Origin: Corynebacterium sp.
GTDB taxonomy: Bacteria > Actinomycetota > Actinomycetes > Mycobacteriales > Mycobacteriaceae
Assembly (NCBI RefSeq): GCF_030152825.1
Contig: NZ_JASLIP010000041.1
Location: 1 to 64,000, forward strand
Direction: 5' to 3'
DNA length: 64,000 nt
The position numbers and the translations under genes were made by a program. Under the pieces are notes generated by a model. It was not told the origin of the DNA, did no database searches, and saw only the letters and a program-made list of their open reading frames with translations. Shown in pieces: positions 1-8,473 of this stretch (within the stretch, counting starts at the first letter, position 1; every line of letters begins with the position of its first letter).

Positions 1-455
1 CCCACCCCGAGACTTATAAGGCACTCGCGGGCGTGACCCGCCACGTCCGACGTGCAGAACGCGCAGCGGGCCTCAGCCGCGCACTCACCGAGCTGGTCAA
101 CGTGCGCGTCTCCCAGCTCAACGGTTGCCCCGCCTGCCTGAGCGTGCACGTCCCCGCCGCCCGGCGCGCGGGCGTATCCGAGCTCAAACTCGACCTCCTG
201 CCCAGCTGGCAGGACGCCGAAATCTACACCGAGGAAGAACGCATCGCCCTCGAGCTCGCCGAGGCGTTGACCATCGGCCACAGGACCACCGGAACGATCA
301 GCGGCCCGGGGCTGGTGGACATCCAGAACCGGGCACTACGGACCCTGAGTGAGGAGCAATTCACTGCCCTGGAGTGGGCGATCATCACGATCAACGCCTT
401 CAACCGCGTATCCATCGCCAGTGGTCATCCGCCCCACGAGGCCAATTACTCCTAA
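1..455 (+). CDS. Carboxymuconolactone decarboxylase / AhpD-like protein, 5'-truncated by window edge
   Basis: The reading frame is open from the first bases: the in-frame residues before the GTG at 33 read like the usual family start (HPETYKALAG), so the true start lies outside the window. The product carries the redox motif CPACLSVH, the CxxC...H signature of AhpD/CMD-family disulfide reductases, followed by the typical E-E-R-x-A-L-E-L-A-E-A helix. Members of this family act in peroxide or thiol redox chemistry, but many have no assigned substrate. It is convergent with the VanW gene and the two share a bidirectional terminator. The family call is firm; the exact role is not. Confidence 0.8.
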   Translation, partial: HPETYKALAGVTRHVRRAERAAGLSRALTELVNVRVSQLNGCPACLSVHVPAARRAGVSELKLDLLPSWQDAEIYTEEERIALELAEALTIGHRTTGTISGPGLVDIQNRALRTLSEEQFTALEWAIITINAFNRVSIASGHPPHEANYS

Positions 456-500
456 GGCCTGCCCCTCGCACAACGGCGAACCTAACCGTGCAATAAAAAA

Positions 501-526
501 TGGGCGCCCCCACCCCGGGGCGCCCA
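501..526. terminator. Bidirectional intrinsic terminator
   Basis: Perfect 10-bp inverted repeat, TGGGCGCCCC / GGGGCGCCCA, with a 6-nt loop. It is preceded by a run of A (495-500) and followed by CTTTT, so it can work on both strands between the convergent AhpD-like and VanW genes. Confidence 0.85.
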
Positions 527-540
527 TCACTTTTCCGCTG

Positions 541-2271
541 CTAGCTGCAGCGCACGATCGGCTGCGGATCGTAGACCGTGGTCTGCGTCTCGCGCTTGAT
601 CTCCTTGCCGCGCAGGTCCTTAATCACGCGGGTGTCCGTGACCGTGAAGCCTGGCGCGCCACCCGACGGGATGCACTTATCGCCCTTGCCCTTGCGGACC
701 TCCGGCTTCGTGGGGTTGGTGCGGGAGCCCGCGATGGAATCCACCTCAACCTGCTTCACGCCGCGCATCCGCACGGTCACGCTATCCGAGCCCGCCGATG
801 CCTCGATCAGTACCGGGGTGTCGAACGGGTTCTTGAACTGCAGGTCAATCGCGCCCTCGAAGACCGTAGCCTCGCGGCCCGCCGGGTAGCGGGAGATGTA
901 GTAGGAGTGCGGCGTGTGGGCCACATCCTCCATGCCCGCGAAGTAGGAGGCGTTGTACAGCGTGGTGGCGAACTGGGAAATGCCGCCACCCACGGCCTCG
1001 CCGGCCTGGCCGTCAATGATGATGCCGGACTCCACGAAGCCCTGCTCCTTGCCGCGTGGGCCGGTGTGGCCGTTCAGGCTGAAGGTCTCACCCGGCAGGA
1101 CGATAGCCCCGTCGACCATCTCCGCGACGCGGCGGATATTCACGCCGGAGGAGGCGCTGAAGCCGTGGGTGGTGAAGGTGCCAACCACGTCGTCGAAGTG
1201 TGCCTTCTCGGCTTCCTCGGTCGTGTACTCGGCCTTTTTGTCCTCGTAGAAGACCTTGTGCTCGCGGTGCTTCTTGTCCAGCACCTTCTTGCTCAGGTCG
1301 CCCAGGGTCTTGTCCCACTCGATCTTCACCCCGTCCTGGTGAGGGATGACCTCAATGTCGTGGCCCTTGAAGTTGAAGCCCGCGTTGCGGAATTCCACCT
1401 CGGTCTCCGCGAGCTGCGGCTGCAGGATCTTCTTCGCCGCCTCGGTGGAGTACACCGGCTCGAAGGTGCCCTCGCCCGGTTCCTTGCCTGGTTTCTCGTT
1501 GAAGCTGATGACGTGCACCATGTCCTCCGCCCGCAGGGTACCGTCCACGTGGTCCCGTCCCTTGAAGACGACGTCGCTGCTGGTGGCCGGCTTGATGACC
1601 TTCTCCACCATCTCTTCCGCCGCGGACTTCGGGATGTTGGACTCCACGACGTCCGCGTCGACGTGCACGGTGCGGTCCGTGTTCAGCCAGTGTTCCCGGA
1701 CCCGCGCGTCGACCAGGTCTCGGTTGACGGTCTGCCCCGGCTTATCGGCGACGACCTTCGGCTTGCCCTTCTCCGTGATGGAGACGTGCGCGTTCTCTGG
1801 CTCGCGGGTGAGCTCATCGGTCACGCGGCGCAGCGTCGTCGCGAGTGGTCCCTCGTGGAACTGGGAGACGATGCCAACCTCGCGGGTCTGGAAGAAGCTG
1901 CGGATGCGGGTGATCGGGTTCAGCGGCTGCTGCCCCGCCTGATCCACGGTCTTGGACCAGTCGACCTGCAGGCCGGAGTCGCGCGGGTCGACGATGCTGG
2001 ACATGTTGCCCGCGTTGACGGTGACCGGCTGGCGCACGACGTCGCCGAGGTTATTGACGAGGCGCTGTTCCGCCTGGTCCTTCGGCAGCCCGCCGATGTC
2101 CACCCCGCCCACGGTCACGCCACGGGGCACCTTGCCCTCACTCATGGCGTAGTCCACTCCGTAGAGGACCCCGCCGAGGCCGAGGAGAACAAGGAGTCCC
2201 CAGGCAAACAGGGGCCAGCGGCGGCGCTTGTGGCGCGGCTTTACAGTCTTCTTTTTCGCAGCTGCCGCCAT
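541..2271 (-). CDS. VanW family membrane-anchored protein with peptidoglycan-binding-like domain
   Basis: Product of 576 aa. A basic N-terminus (KKKTVKPRHKRRR) is followed by one transmembrane segment, leaving a large extracytoplasmic part. The middle resembles the YoaR/PG_binding_4 module often paired with VanW. The VanW domain follows in the C-terminal third (GETFSLNGHTGPR, AVGGGISQFATTLYNA, PHSYYISRYPAGREATV, DLQFKN). The start at 2271 is preferred because an AGGAAGG ribosome site sits about 9 nt upstream; a longer frame to 2322 lacks one. VanW proteins occur with glycopeptide-resistance clusters but also widely in actinobacterial envelopes without such a role. The biochemical function is unknown and nothing here suggests vancomycin resistance. 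Confidence 0.85.
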   Translation of the reverse strand: MAAAAKKKTVKPRHKRRRWPLFAWGLLVLLGLGGVLYGVDYAMSEGKVPRGVTVGGVDIGGLPKDQAEQRLVNNLGDVVRQPVTVNAGNMSSIVDPRDSGLQVDWSKTVDQAGQQPLNPITRIRSFFQTREVGIVSQFHEGPLATTLRRVTDELTREPENAHVSITEKGKPKVVADKPGQTVNRDLVDARVREHWLNTDRTVHVDADVVESNIPKSAAEEMVEKVIKPATSSDVVFKGRDHVDGTLRAEDMVHVISFNEKPGKEPGEGTFEPVYSTEAAKKILQPQLAETEVEFRNAGFNFKGHDIEVIPHQDGVKIEWDKTLGDLSKKVLDKKHREHKVFYEDKKAEYTTEEAEKAHFDDVVGTFTTHGFSASSGVNIRRVAEMVDGAIVLPGETFSLNGHTGPRGKEQGFVESGIIIDGQAGEAVGGGISQFATTLYNASYFAGMEDVAHTPHSYYISRYPAGREATVFEGAIDLQFKNPFDTPVLIEASAGSDSVTVRMRGVKQVEVDSIAGSRTNPTKPEVRKGKGDKCIPSGGAPGFTVTDTRVIKDLRGKEIKRETQTTVYDPQPIVRCS

Positions 2272-2446
2272 GACGGCGCACCTTCCTAGTTCGGTTCCTG
2301 AAAAGGCAGGGCGCGGCTCCATCTAGCGTGTGAAGATGCCCGCACCCAGCAATAAGGCACAGTCTATAGGCCGACCAGCGTTTCTAGGAACTTTCTCAGG
2401 TCTTTAGCTTCTGCAGTACCGCTGGGAGTTCAGGCTACCGACGGGC

Positions 2447-3652
2447 TTAGTTTTCCGTTTCTTTCGCGGGAGAGGCGAGCCGTTCGGAGCTGCGCTGGGC
2501 TTGTTCGGGCGCGATTTCCCCGTTGCGGATGGCCTCGGTGACCGAGCTAATGAGCTCGGGAAGCTCGAAGGCACCGGCCGCTGTCAGCCCCTGGTCCGCT
2601 CCCGCGGATAGTGCCGCGACGACAGCCTCTGTGCCTGGGTAGCGGTCGGTGATCGCGCGCATCCCGGTGAGGTCGTCGGTGTAGACGACGCCCTGGTAGC
2701 CACCGAAGCCCTCCCAGCCCTTGCGGAGCAGCCCATAGGTGGCTGGGCTGACGGAGGCCGGCTCGTCGGGGTTCAGGCCCGGCGCCTGGACGTGCCCCAT
2801 CATCACCTCGACCCCCGGGATCTCCAGCAGCTCGGCGAAGGGCTTCAGGTCAGCCTGCTTGAGCTGCTCCACCGGTGGGACGAAGACCTCACCGGTGTGG
2901 GAATCTCCGCTGGCATGGCCATGACCAGGGAAGTGCTTGAGCACCGGGGTGATGCCGGCATCCAGGAGGCCTTCCACGTAGGCGCGGGCATAGCGGGTCA
3001 CGACCTGCGGGTCGGAGCCAAAGGAACGCGAGCCGATCGCGTTGTCCTCGATATTCTCGCCGCCAGCCAGGTCGATGGAGGGGGCGAAGTCCACGGTGAA
3101 TCCCAGCTCGGCCATCTTCCGGCCGTGCTCCGCCATCATGCCCCGCACCTGCTCAGGGGTCATGGTGCGGGCCATGTCCCGTGGCGCGGGCAGGGCGCCG
3201 ATCAGCTCGGAGAGCCGCTGGACCATCCCGCCCTCCTCGTCGACGGATACCCGCAGCGGCTCCCCCGCTCGGCGCTGCAACGCGGCGATGCTCCACTCGG
3301 GGTCACCCTGCCCGTTGAGCATGCTGAAGTCCGAGCCGGTGCCGAAGAAGAGGTGCCGCACCCCGGCGTCCACGGCCGCCCGCGCGCTCTCGAAGTCCGT
3401 CACCCCGACCGCGAGGAGTTTCGGTGCGAGTTCCTCGGCCGGCACCTGTGGTGCCGGCCGCGTGGTCTCTGGGGCGCTGGCCGGGGGCGTCGTCGTCATG
3501 GAGGAAGACGAGGCGGGAGTGGGAGCGGCGTCCTCCTCCCCGGAAGAGCAGCCGGCAGCCAGGCTTAGGCCAGCGACCAGGACAGCAGCGGCGGCGGGAC
3601 GCGCCGTCCTACTGCGGGAACGGGGAAGAAAGGAAAGACGGGAAGTCATCAT
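2447..3652 (-). CDS. lpqI: Glycoside hydrolase family 3 lipoprotein, beta-N-acetylhexosaminidase (LpqI/NagZ-like)
   Basis: Product of about 401 aa with a signal peptide ending in the lipobox LAAGC, so a lipid-anchored extracytoplasmic protein, then a Ser/Thr/Pro-rich linker. The GH3 NagZ-type signature KHFPGHGHASGDSH supplies the His/Asp dyad, and VYTDDLTGM carries the expected Asp nucleophile. The substrate is probably GlcNAc-anhydroMurNAc or other cell-wall fragments in muropeptide turnover. The gene sits near aftD exactly as lpqI (Rv0237) does in M. tuberculosis, which supports the name. Two adjacent ATG codons (3652 and 3649) are possible starts and neither has a strong ribosome site. Confidence 0.88.
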   Translation of the reverse strand: MMTSRLSFLPRSRSRTARPAAAAVLVAGLSLAAGCSSGEEDAAPTPASSSSMTTTPPASAPETTRPAPQVPAEELAPKLLAVGVTDFESARAAVDAGVRHLFFGTGSDFSMLNGQGDPEWSIAALQRRAGEPLRVSVDEEGGMVQRLSELIGALPAPRDMARTMTPEQVRGMMAEHGRKMAELGFTVDFAPSIDLAGGENIEDNAIGSRSFGSDPQVVTRYARAYVEGLLDAGITPVLKHFPGHGHASGDSHTGEVFVPPVEQLKQADLKPFAELLEIPGVEVMMGHVQAPGLNPDEPASVSPATYGLLRKGWEGFGGYQGVVYTDDLTGMRAITDRYPGTEAVVAALSAGADQGLTAAGAFELPELISSVTEAIRNGEIAPEQAQRSSERLASPAKETEN

Positions 3653-3729
3653 TCCAACGTACTAACCTGGGGAGGAGAGCAACAAGTGCTCGCATGAAGC
3701 CGGCAACCCCGAAACGAGGAAGGCACACC

Positions 3730-4296
3730 GTGACTGATCCCGCCCAGACCGCCCAGGATGCATCCGCCCCCGCCCCACAGCCAGAGGCGCAGGAAGGCAG
3801 CACCGGCAGCCTGAAGGGCGATACCGTCCTCATTGCCTACGACGGCGGCGAGCAGGCCAAGGCGGCCATCGAATACGCCGGGCGCTTCTTGTCCGCTAAC
3901 AATGCCTACATCCTCACCGTGTGGGAGCCCATCCACCGCCAGGCCGCCCGCGCCGCGGGGATGAGCGGGATGATGCAGCACGATTGGTCTGTGGATTCGC
4001 CGGAGGAAAACGAGAACGAGGACCCCGCATATACCGAGGCTGTGGCCATCTGCCGCGAGGGTGTGGAGTTTGCTCGCAAAAACGGCTTTGCCACCGAACC
4101 CTTTTTGGTAGAATCTGAAACAGCCATCTGGAGCGCCATCGTCGACGCTGCAGAAGAGCTCGATGTAGACATCATCGTCACTGGTTCCCGGACGCTCAGC
4201 GGGTGGAAGTCCATCCTGCAGTCCAGCGTCTCCGACAGCATCGTGAAGAATGCTGGTCGGCCAGTGCTTATCGTCCCGGCAGCCGAGGACGATTAA
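3730..4296 (+). CDS. Universal stress protein family (UspA domain)
   Basis: Product of 188 aa with one USP domain from about residue 30: the first strand is DTVLIAYDGGEQAKAAIEYAG, and the C-terminal part has IIVTGSRTLSGW...SVSDSIVKNAGRPVLIVP. The spacing is close to, but not exactly, the GxxGx9G(S/T) ATP-binding pattern. The first 28 residues are Ala/Gln/Pro-rich and probably disordered. The GTG at 3730 is chosen because GAGGAAGG lies 6 nt upstream; an in-frame ATG at 3694 is the alternative. It is divergent from the GH3 gene and upstream of DUF2613-aftD. USPs are usually cytoplasmic stress- or ATP-sensing proteins; its target is unknown. Confidence 0.9.
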   Translation: MTDPAQTAQDASAPAPQPEAQEGSTGSLKGDTVLIAYDGGEQAKAAIEYAGRFLSANNAYILTVWEPIHRQAARAAGMSGMMQHDWSVDSPEENENEDPAYTEAVAICREGVEFARKNGFATEPFLVESETAIWSAIVDAAEELDVDIIVTGSRTLSGWKSILQSSVSDSIVKNAGRPVLIVPAAEDD

Positions 4297-4395
4297 GGAC
4301 TTGGGGTTCACCACTACATAAGTCCACAACACCCAGCGCCACTCCTCTCCGGTTGGGAAGGTGGGGCACCACGACGAAGCAATTTAAGGATTCCC

Positions 4396-4605
4396 ATGCC
4401 ATTCGAGAACGACTCCGCACCACGCCGCACCGCCGGCCCGGCCATCGCCGCTATCGTTTCGGGCGCCATCCTCGGTGGCCTCGTCGCTTTTGGCGCCGGC
4501 GCTGCCGCCGATAACACGAGCCTGCCTTCCGCAGAGGCTGTCGCCGTCGATCAGGACAGCGCGTTCCTGGGTGCCGTGCAGTACGGCGGCCGCGTCGAGA
4601 GCTAG
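4396..4605 (+). CDS. DUF2613 small membrane/secreted protein
   Basis: A 69-aa protein with one hydrophobic Ala/Gly-rich segment (IAAIVSGAILGGLVAFGAG) followed by a short polar tail. It lies 25 nt upstream of aftD and in the same direction, so it is probably cotranscribed. In M. tuberculosis a small secreted protein, Rv0236A, occupies the same place beside aftD (Rv0236c). The position and length support DUF2613. No function is known; an accessory role for AftD is a guess from the conserved linkage. Confidence 0.8.
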   Translation: MPFENDSAPRRTAGPAIAAIVSGAILGGLVAFGAGAAADNTSLPSAEAVAVDQDSAFLGAVQYGGRVES

Positions 4606-4630
4606 CTCAACGCTGCACGCTATCCGCTAG

Positions 4631-7600
4631 GTGAAGGCCCCCGTCCACTCGAGCATGCGCAGCCGCGCGTGGCTGTTGTGCGCCATCGGGTGGCTGGCCT
4701 TCGCCTTTCTCCAAGCCCCTGGGCTATCGGTCGCTGATACGAAGCTCGACCTGATTCAGAACCCCTGGGGCTTTCTTTCGCAAGCGCTCCAGCCGTGGAC
4801 TGAGGTTTTCCCGCTGGGGCAGCTACAGAACCAGGCCTACGGGTACCTCTTCCCGCACGGCCTGTTTTTTGCGCTCTTTTCCTGGCTGCCCGCCTGGGTC
4901 ACCCAGCGCCTGTGGTGGGCGCTACTGCTGTTCCTGGCCTTCGCGGGGATGGTCCGGCTGCTGGAGAAGCTGCCGGTCGGGAACAACTTCTCCCGCATGC
5001 TTGCAGGTGTGCTCTTCGCCCTCTCGCCGCGGGTGCTCACCACCTTGGGGGCGATCTCTTCCGAGGCCTGGGTGTGCGCGCTGGCGCCGTGGGTGCTGCT
5101 GCCGCTCGTCGACGTGCTGCGGCCGCGGGCTGGTGCCGGCGGTGATGCCACCTCGGACTCCGCTGACCGTGCCCTGAGCGCCGAGGAGAAGGTTCTGTTG
5201 CGCCGGGCCGCGCTGCGCAGCGCGATGGCGGCCCTGTGCATGGGCGCGGTCAACGCCGTGGCCACCGCCGTGGCTATCCTGCCGGCGGTGATCTTCTGGC
5301 TCGCCGCCTGGCTGCGCCGCGATTCCCGGGGGCAGGTGGCCTACTTCAGCCGCTGGTGGGTGCCCGCTGGGCTGGCGGTCTGCTTCTGGTGGGTCGGCCC
5401 GCTGCTGATCCTGGGCCGCTACTCCCCACCCTTCACGGACTACATCGAGTCCAGTTCGCTGACCACCCGCTGGCTGAACCTGCTGGAGAACCTGCGGGGC
5501 ACGACCAGCTGGGTCCCTTTCCTCTCCTCCGAGCGCGTAGCTGGTGCTGCCCTGGTCAGCGAGCCGGTCTTCATCCTGACCACCCTTGCGGTGGCACTGC
5601 TCGGCCTGTGGGGGCTTGCCCGGCGCGATCTTCCCGCCGCCGGGGTATGGCTGAGCATGCTGGGCGTGGGGCTGGCTGCGCTCGGAGTCGCGGTCGATCC
5701 CTTCTCCCTGCTCTCCGGCGGGGCGCGTTCCTTCCTCGACGGCGCTGGTGCCGCACTGCGCAACCTGCACAAGTTCGACGTCCTGGTGCGGCTGCCACTG
5801 ATGGTGGGCGTGGCCCACGCACTGGCACACGTGCGGGTCCCTGGCCGGGACCGGGCAGGCATGCAGCAGTGGCGCCACCCGGAGAAGAACCCGCACGTGG
5901 TGAAGGTGTTCGCCGCCGTGCTTCTGACCGTGCTGGCCACCGCCCCCGGCTGGTCCGGCCGGGTCGCCCCGGCCGATGGTTTCCGCGAGGTGCCGCAGTA
6001 CTGGCGGGAGGCCGCGGACTGGCTGAATGAGCACAGCAACCAGCTGGAAGACGGTCGCGTGATGCTGCTGCCGCAGGCGCGTTTCGGCCGTCAAACCTGG
6101 GGTAATACTCGCGACGAGCCCGCCCAGCCGCTGCTGGATGTGCCGTGGGTGGTGCGCGACTCCGTGCCACTCGTGCAGCCGGATGCCATCCGCGGGCTGG
6201 ACGGCATTCAGCGCGAGGTTCACTCCGGGCAACCGCTGCCCGCCCTGGCCGCGACCCTGCGTTCCCAGGGCGTGGGTCACGTGCTGGTGCGCACGGATCT
6301 GACGGTGGCCGCGGATACCCCGGGGGCTCATTCGGTGCTGCGCACGCTGCGGCGCTCGGGTGGCTTCCGCGAGGTCGCGGCCTTCGGGGACGAGAAGGCC
6401 CCCGAGGTGCGCGTCTTCGCCGTTACTCCCGAGCAGGCTGGCGGGGGTGCACCCCAACCGGCCGGTGGGCTGCGGGAGATCGACGCCGAGCAGGTGGAGA
6501 TCGTCTATGCAGGCCCCGAGGCTCTCCCCCGGCTGGATGCTGCCGACCGCGCCCTGGGCCGCACCGATGCTCCGCGCGTGCGGGCGCTCCACCAGCAGCT
6601 CGCTGGCAGCGGCACGGGCGCGGATGCCTTCGCCGACCGCGGCCCACAGACCCTCACCGACACGCCCGCCCGGCGCGATCACAACTACGGCAACGTGACC
6701 AACGCGGATTCCGAGATCCGATCCCCTAAGGATTCGACCCGGGTGCTCAACCCGGTGCGGGACTACCCGCTGAGCAGCGTGGCGGAGGGCGCGGATGCGG
6801 CAAACCACGACGAACATCCGCTGACTGAGGTGCGCGCCACCGGGGGCACGGTCCGGGCGAGCAGCACCGCGGCCGACCCCACGGGCTTCGGCGGGGCCGA
6901 TACCCGCCGTTCGCTCACCGCCGCGGTGGACGGCGACCCGGATACTGCCTGGTACCCCAGCCCGGGTCGCGCGATCGGCCAGTACCTGGAACTGGAGCTG
7001 GACGAGCCACACCGGGGCCTCAGCGTCTCCCTGCTCACCCAGGGCTCGGACGCGCGCATCCATGCGGAGAGCTTCCGCAGCGATGCCGGGGATAGCCCGC
7101 TGGGCAGTACAACGGTGACGGTCAAGGCCGGCGAGGCCACGCGCATCGCGATCCCGGGCGGCAGCGGCGATCGGGTGCGCCTCCAGCTGCTGGGCAGCTT
7201 TTCGGACGTGGGATTCTCGGAGGTCGAGGTCTTCGCCACGGACGGCAGAGGGGCTGCCAAGGATGTGACTCCCCGGCGTGTGCCGACCGTCCCGGCGCTG
7301 GAAGGTTCCTCAGCCCGTTACCTCAACCGCTTCGTCTTCGGCCAGGAGATCCCCGAGCACTCCATGCTGCGGGAGTTCACGGTGCCGGAGCACCTCGCGG
7401 GCCAGGAGCTGGTGCTCTACACCGCCGGCTGCGAGGATTCGGCGTCGCGCGCGGAGTCTGCGGTGGTCACCGTCGACGGGGAGGATTACCGCTGCGGGGA
7501 GAAGCTCTCCCTTTCGGAAGGACGTCACCGCCTGGCCACGACGGCACGCTGGGCTGCTCTCTCCGTGGCTGAACCGCTGTACGCGGAGGCGGTTTCCGAG

Positions 7601-8473
7601 GCGCCCGCGGCCGATGCTCTGCCGGTGGTCTCCCAGGGCGGGGGCTCGGGCGGTAACGACCGCTTCCACCTGGGGCATTCCTCGGAGCAGCGGGTGGTGT
7701 TCCTACCTTCCAACGCCAACCCGGGCCGGGTGGCCACCCTGCACGTGGAGGATCCCGAGGGCTCCCGCGAGATTCGCCTGCACCCGATGGTTATCAGCGG
7801 CTGGCAGCAGGGCTGGGTGGTTCCCGCAGGTGTGAGCGGCACGATCGCGCTCAGCTTCGCGGCCACCGGCCTGTACCAGGCGTGGTTGGCTGCGGGCCTG
7901 GTGCTGGCTCTCGCGGTCGTGCTGGCCTGGGTGTTGGCGGAGCGGCGCGGCCGCCGGCTGGAAACCCGGGCGGGCGTCCCAGCAGCGCTTGGTTCTGCGG
8001 CGCACTCGGGGGAGGCCACCACGGCGGTCGAGGTATCCGATGAGCCCGCCCACGCGGTTCAGACCGAGGCTGGCGCCACAGGTCACAGCGCCACCCCGCT
8101 CAACCGGGTCCAGCGCGGGGCAGCGCTGCTCGCCACCGCTGCCCTGGCATTCCTACTGGCCGGCGTCCCGGGCCTGGTGCTCGCGGTGGTATTGGCCTTG
8201 CTGCAGCTGGCCTTCGCCCGGCCTGGCCTCCAACGCAGGGCCGAGCAGCGCCCAATCCTTCGATCCCTGCCGACCGGGGGCGTGCTGCGCATCGTCGCCG
8301 GCTTGGGCGCATTCCTGGCAGCCGTGCTCGCGGCGCAGGGCCCGTGGACCAGCCGCCACTACGCCGGGGACTTTTGGGTGGTTCAGCTGGCGCTGCTGGC
8401 GGTTGTGCTCGCCGTGTACTTCGCCCACATCTTGTTGATCCCCACCCGGGCGGGTTCCTCCACCAAGGCGTAG
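4631..8473 (+). CDS. aftD: Arabinofuranosyltransferase AftD (DUF3367, GT-C fold)
   Basis: Product of 1280 aa from a GTG start. The N-terminal half (about residues 10-450) is polytopic, typical of a GT-C glycosyltransferase using decaprenyl-phosphoryl-arabinose. The extracytoplasmic middle contains an F5/8-type-C-like carbohydrate-binding region (around DGDPDTAWYPSP...YLELEL) and paired cysteines (YTAGCEDS, YRCGEK). Transmembrane segments return near residues 1080-1105 and at the C-terminus. AftD adds alpha-(1-3) arabinofuranose branches in arabinogalactan and lipoarabinomannan. Its 3' end overlaps the convergent acyltransferase gene by 91 bp. Identification rests on length, architecture and the DUF2613/lpqI/mtrP neighbourhood. 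Confidence 0.93.
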   Translation: MKAPVHSSMRSRAWLLCAIGWLAFAFLQAPGLSVADTKLDLIQNPWGFLSQALQPWTEVFPLGQLQNQAYGYLFPHGLFFALFSWLPAWVTQRLWWALLLFLAFAGMVRLLEKLPVGNNFSRMLAGVLFALSPRVLTTLGAISSEAWVCALAPWVLLPLVDVLRPRAGAGGDATSDSADRALSAEEKVLLRRAALRSAMAALCMGAVNAVATAVAILPAVIFWLAAWLRRDSRGQVAYFSRWWVPAGLAVCFWWVGPLLILGRYSPPFTDYIESSSLTTRWLNLLENLRGTTSWVPFLSSERVAGAALVSEPVFILTTLAVALLGLWGLARRDLPAAGVWLSMLGVGLAALGVAVDPFSLLSGGARSFLDGAGAALRNLHKFDVLVRLPLMVGVAHALAHVRVPGRDRAGMQQWRHPEKNPHVVKVFAAVLLTVLATAPGWSGRVAPADGFREVPQYWREAADWLNEHSNQLEDGRVMLLPQARFGRQTWGNTRDEPAQPLLDVPWVVRDSVPLVQPDAIRGLDGIQREVHSGQPLPALAATLRSQGVGHVLVRTDLTVAADTPGAHSVLRTLRRSGGFREVAAFGDEKAPEVRVFAVTPEQAGGGAPQPAGGLREIDAEQVEIVYAGPEALPRLDAADRALGRTDAPRVRALHQQLAGSGTGADAFADRGPQTLTDTPARRDHNYGNVTNADSEIRSPKDSTRVLNPVRDYPLSSVAEGADAANHDEHPLTEVRATGGTVRASSTAADPTGFGGADTRRSLTAAVDGDPDTAWYPSPGRAIGQYLELELDEPHRGLSVSLLTQGSDARIHAESFRSDAGDSPLGSTTVTVKAGEATRIAIPGGSGDRVRLQLLGSFSDVGFSEVEVFATDGRGAAKDVTPRRVPTVPALEGSSARYLNRFVFGQEIPEHSMLREFTVPEHLAGQELVLYTAGCEDSASRAESAVVTVDGEDYRCGEKLSLSEGRHRLATTARWAALSVAEPLYAEAVSEAPAADALPVVSQGGGSGGNDRFHLGHSSEQRVVFLPSNANPGRVATLHVEDPEGSREIRLHPMVISGWQQGWVVPAGVSGTIALSFAATGLYQAWLAAGLVLALAVVLAWVLAERRGRRLETRAGVPAALGSAAHSGEATTAVEVSDEPAHAVQTEAGATGHSATPLNRVQRGAALLATAALAFLLAGVPGLVLAVVLALLQLAFARPGLQRRAEQRPILRSLPTGGVLRIVAGLGAFLAAVLAAQGPWTSRHYAGDFWVVQLALLAVVLAVYFAHILLIPTRAGSSTKA

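Noticed and set aside
541..2271. Vancomycin-resistance gene
   Set aside because: VanW-domain proteins are common in actinobacterial envelopes; no vanH/A/X or vanS/R genes are present.
349..2289. Long + strand open frame opposite the VanW gene
   Set aside because: It is the antisense shadow of a GC-rich gene; the minus strand product has clear domains, the + product has none and low-complexity Leu/Val/Arg/His composition.
4922..7063. 713-codon minus strand frame inside aftD
   Set aside because: Pro/Gly/Arg/His-rich antisense shadow of AftD with no motif.
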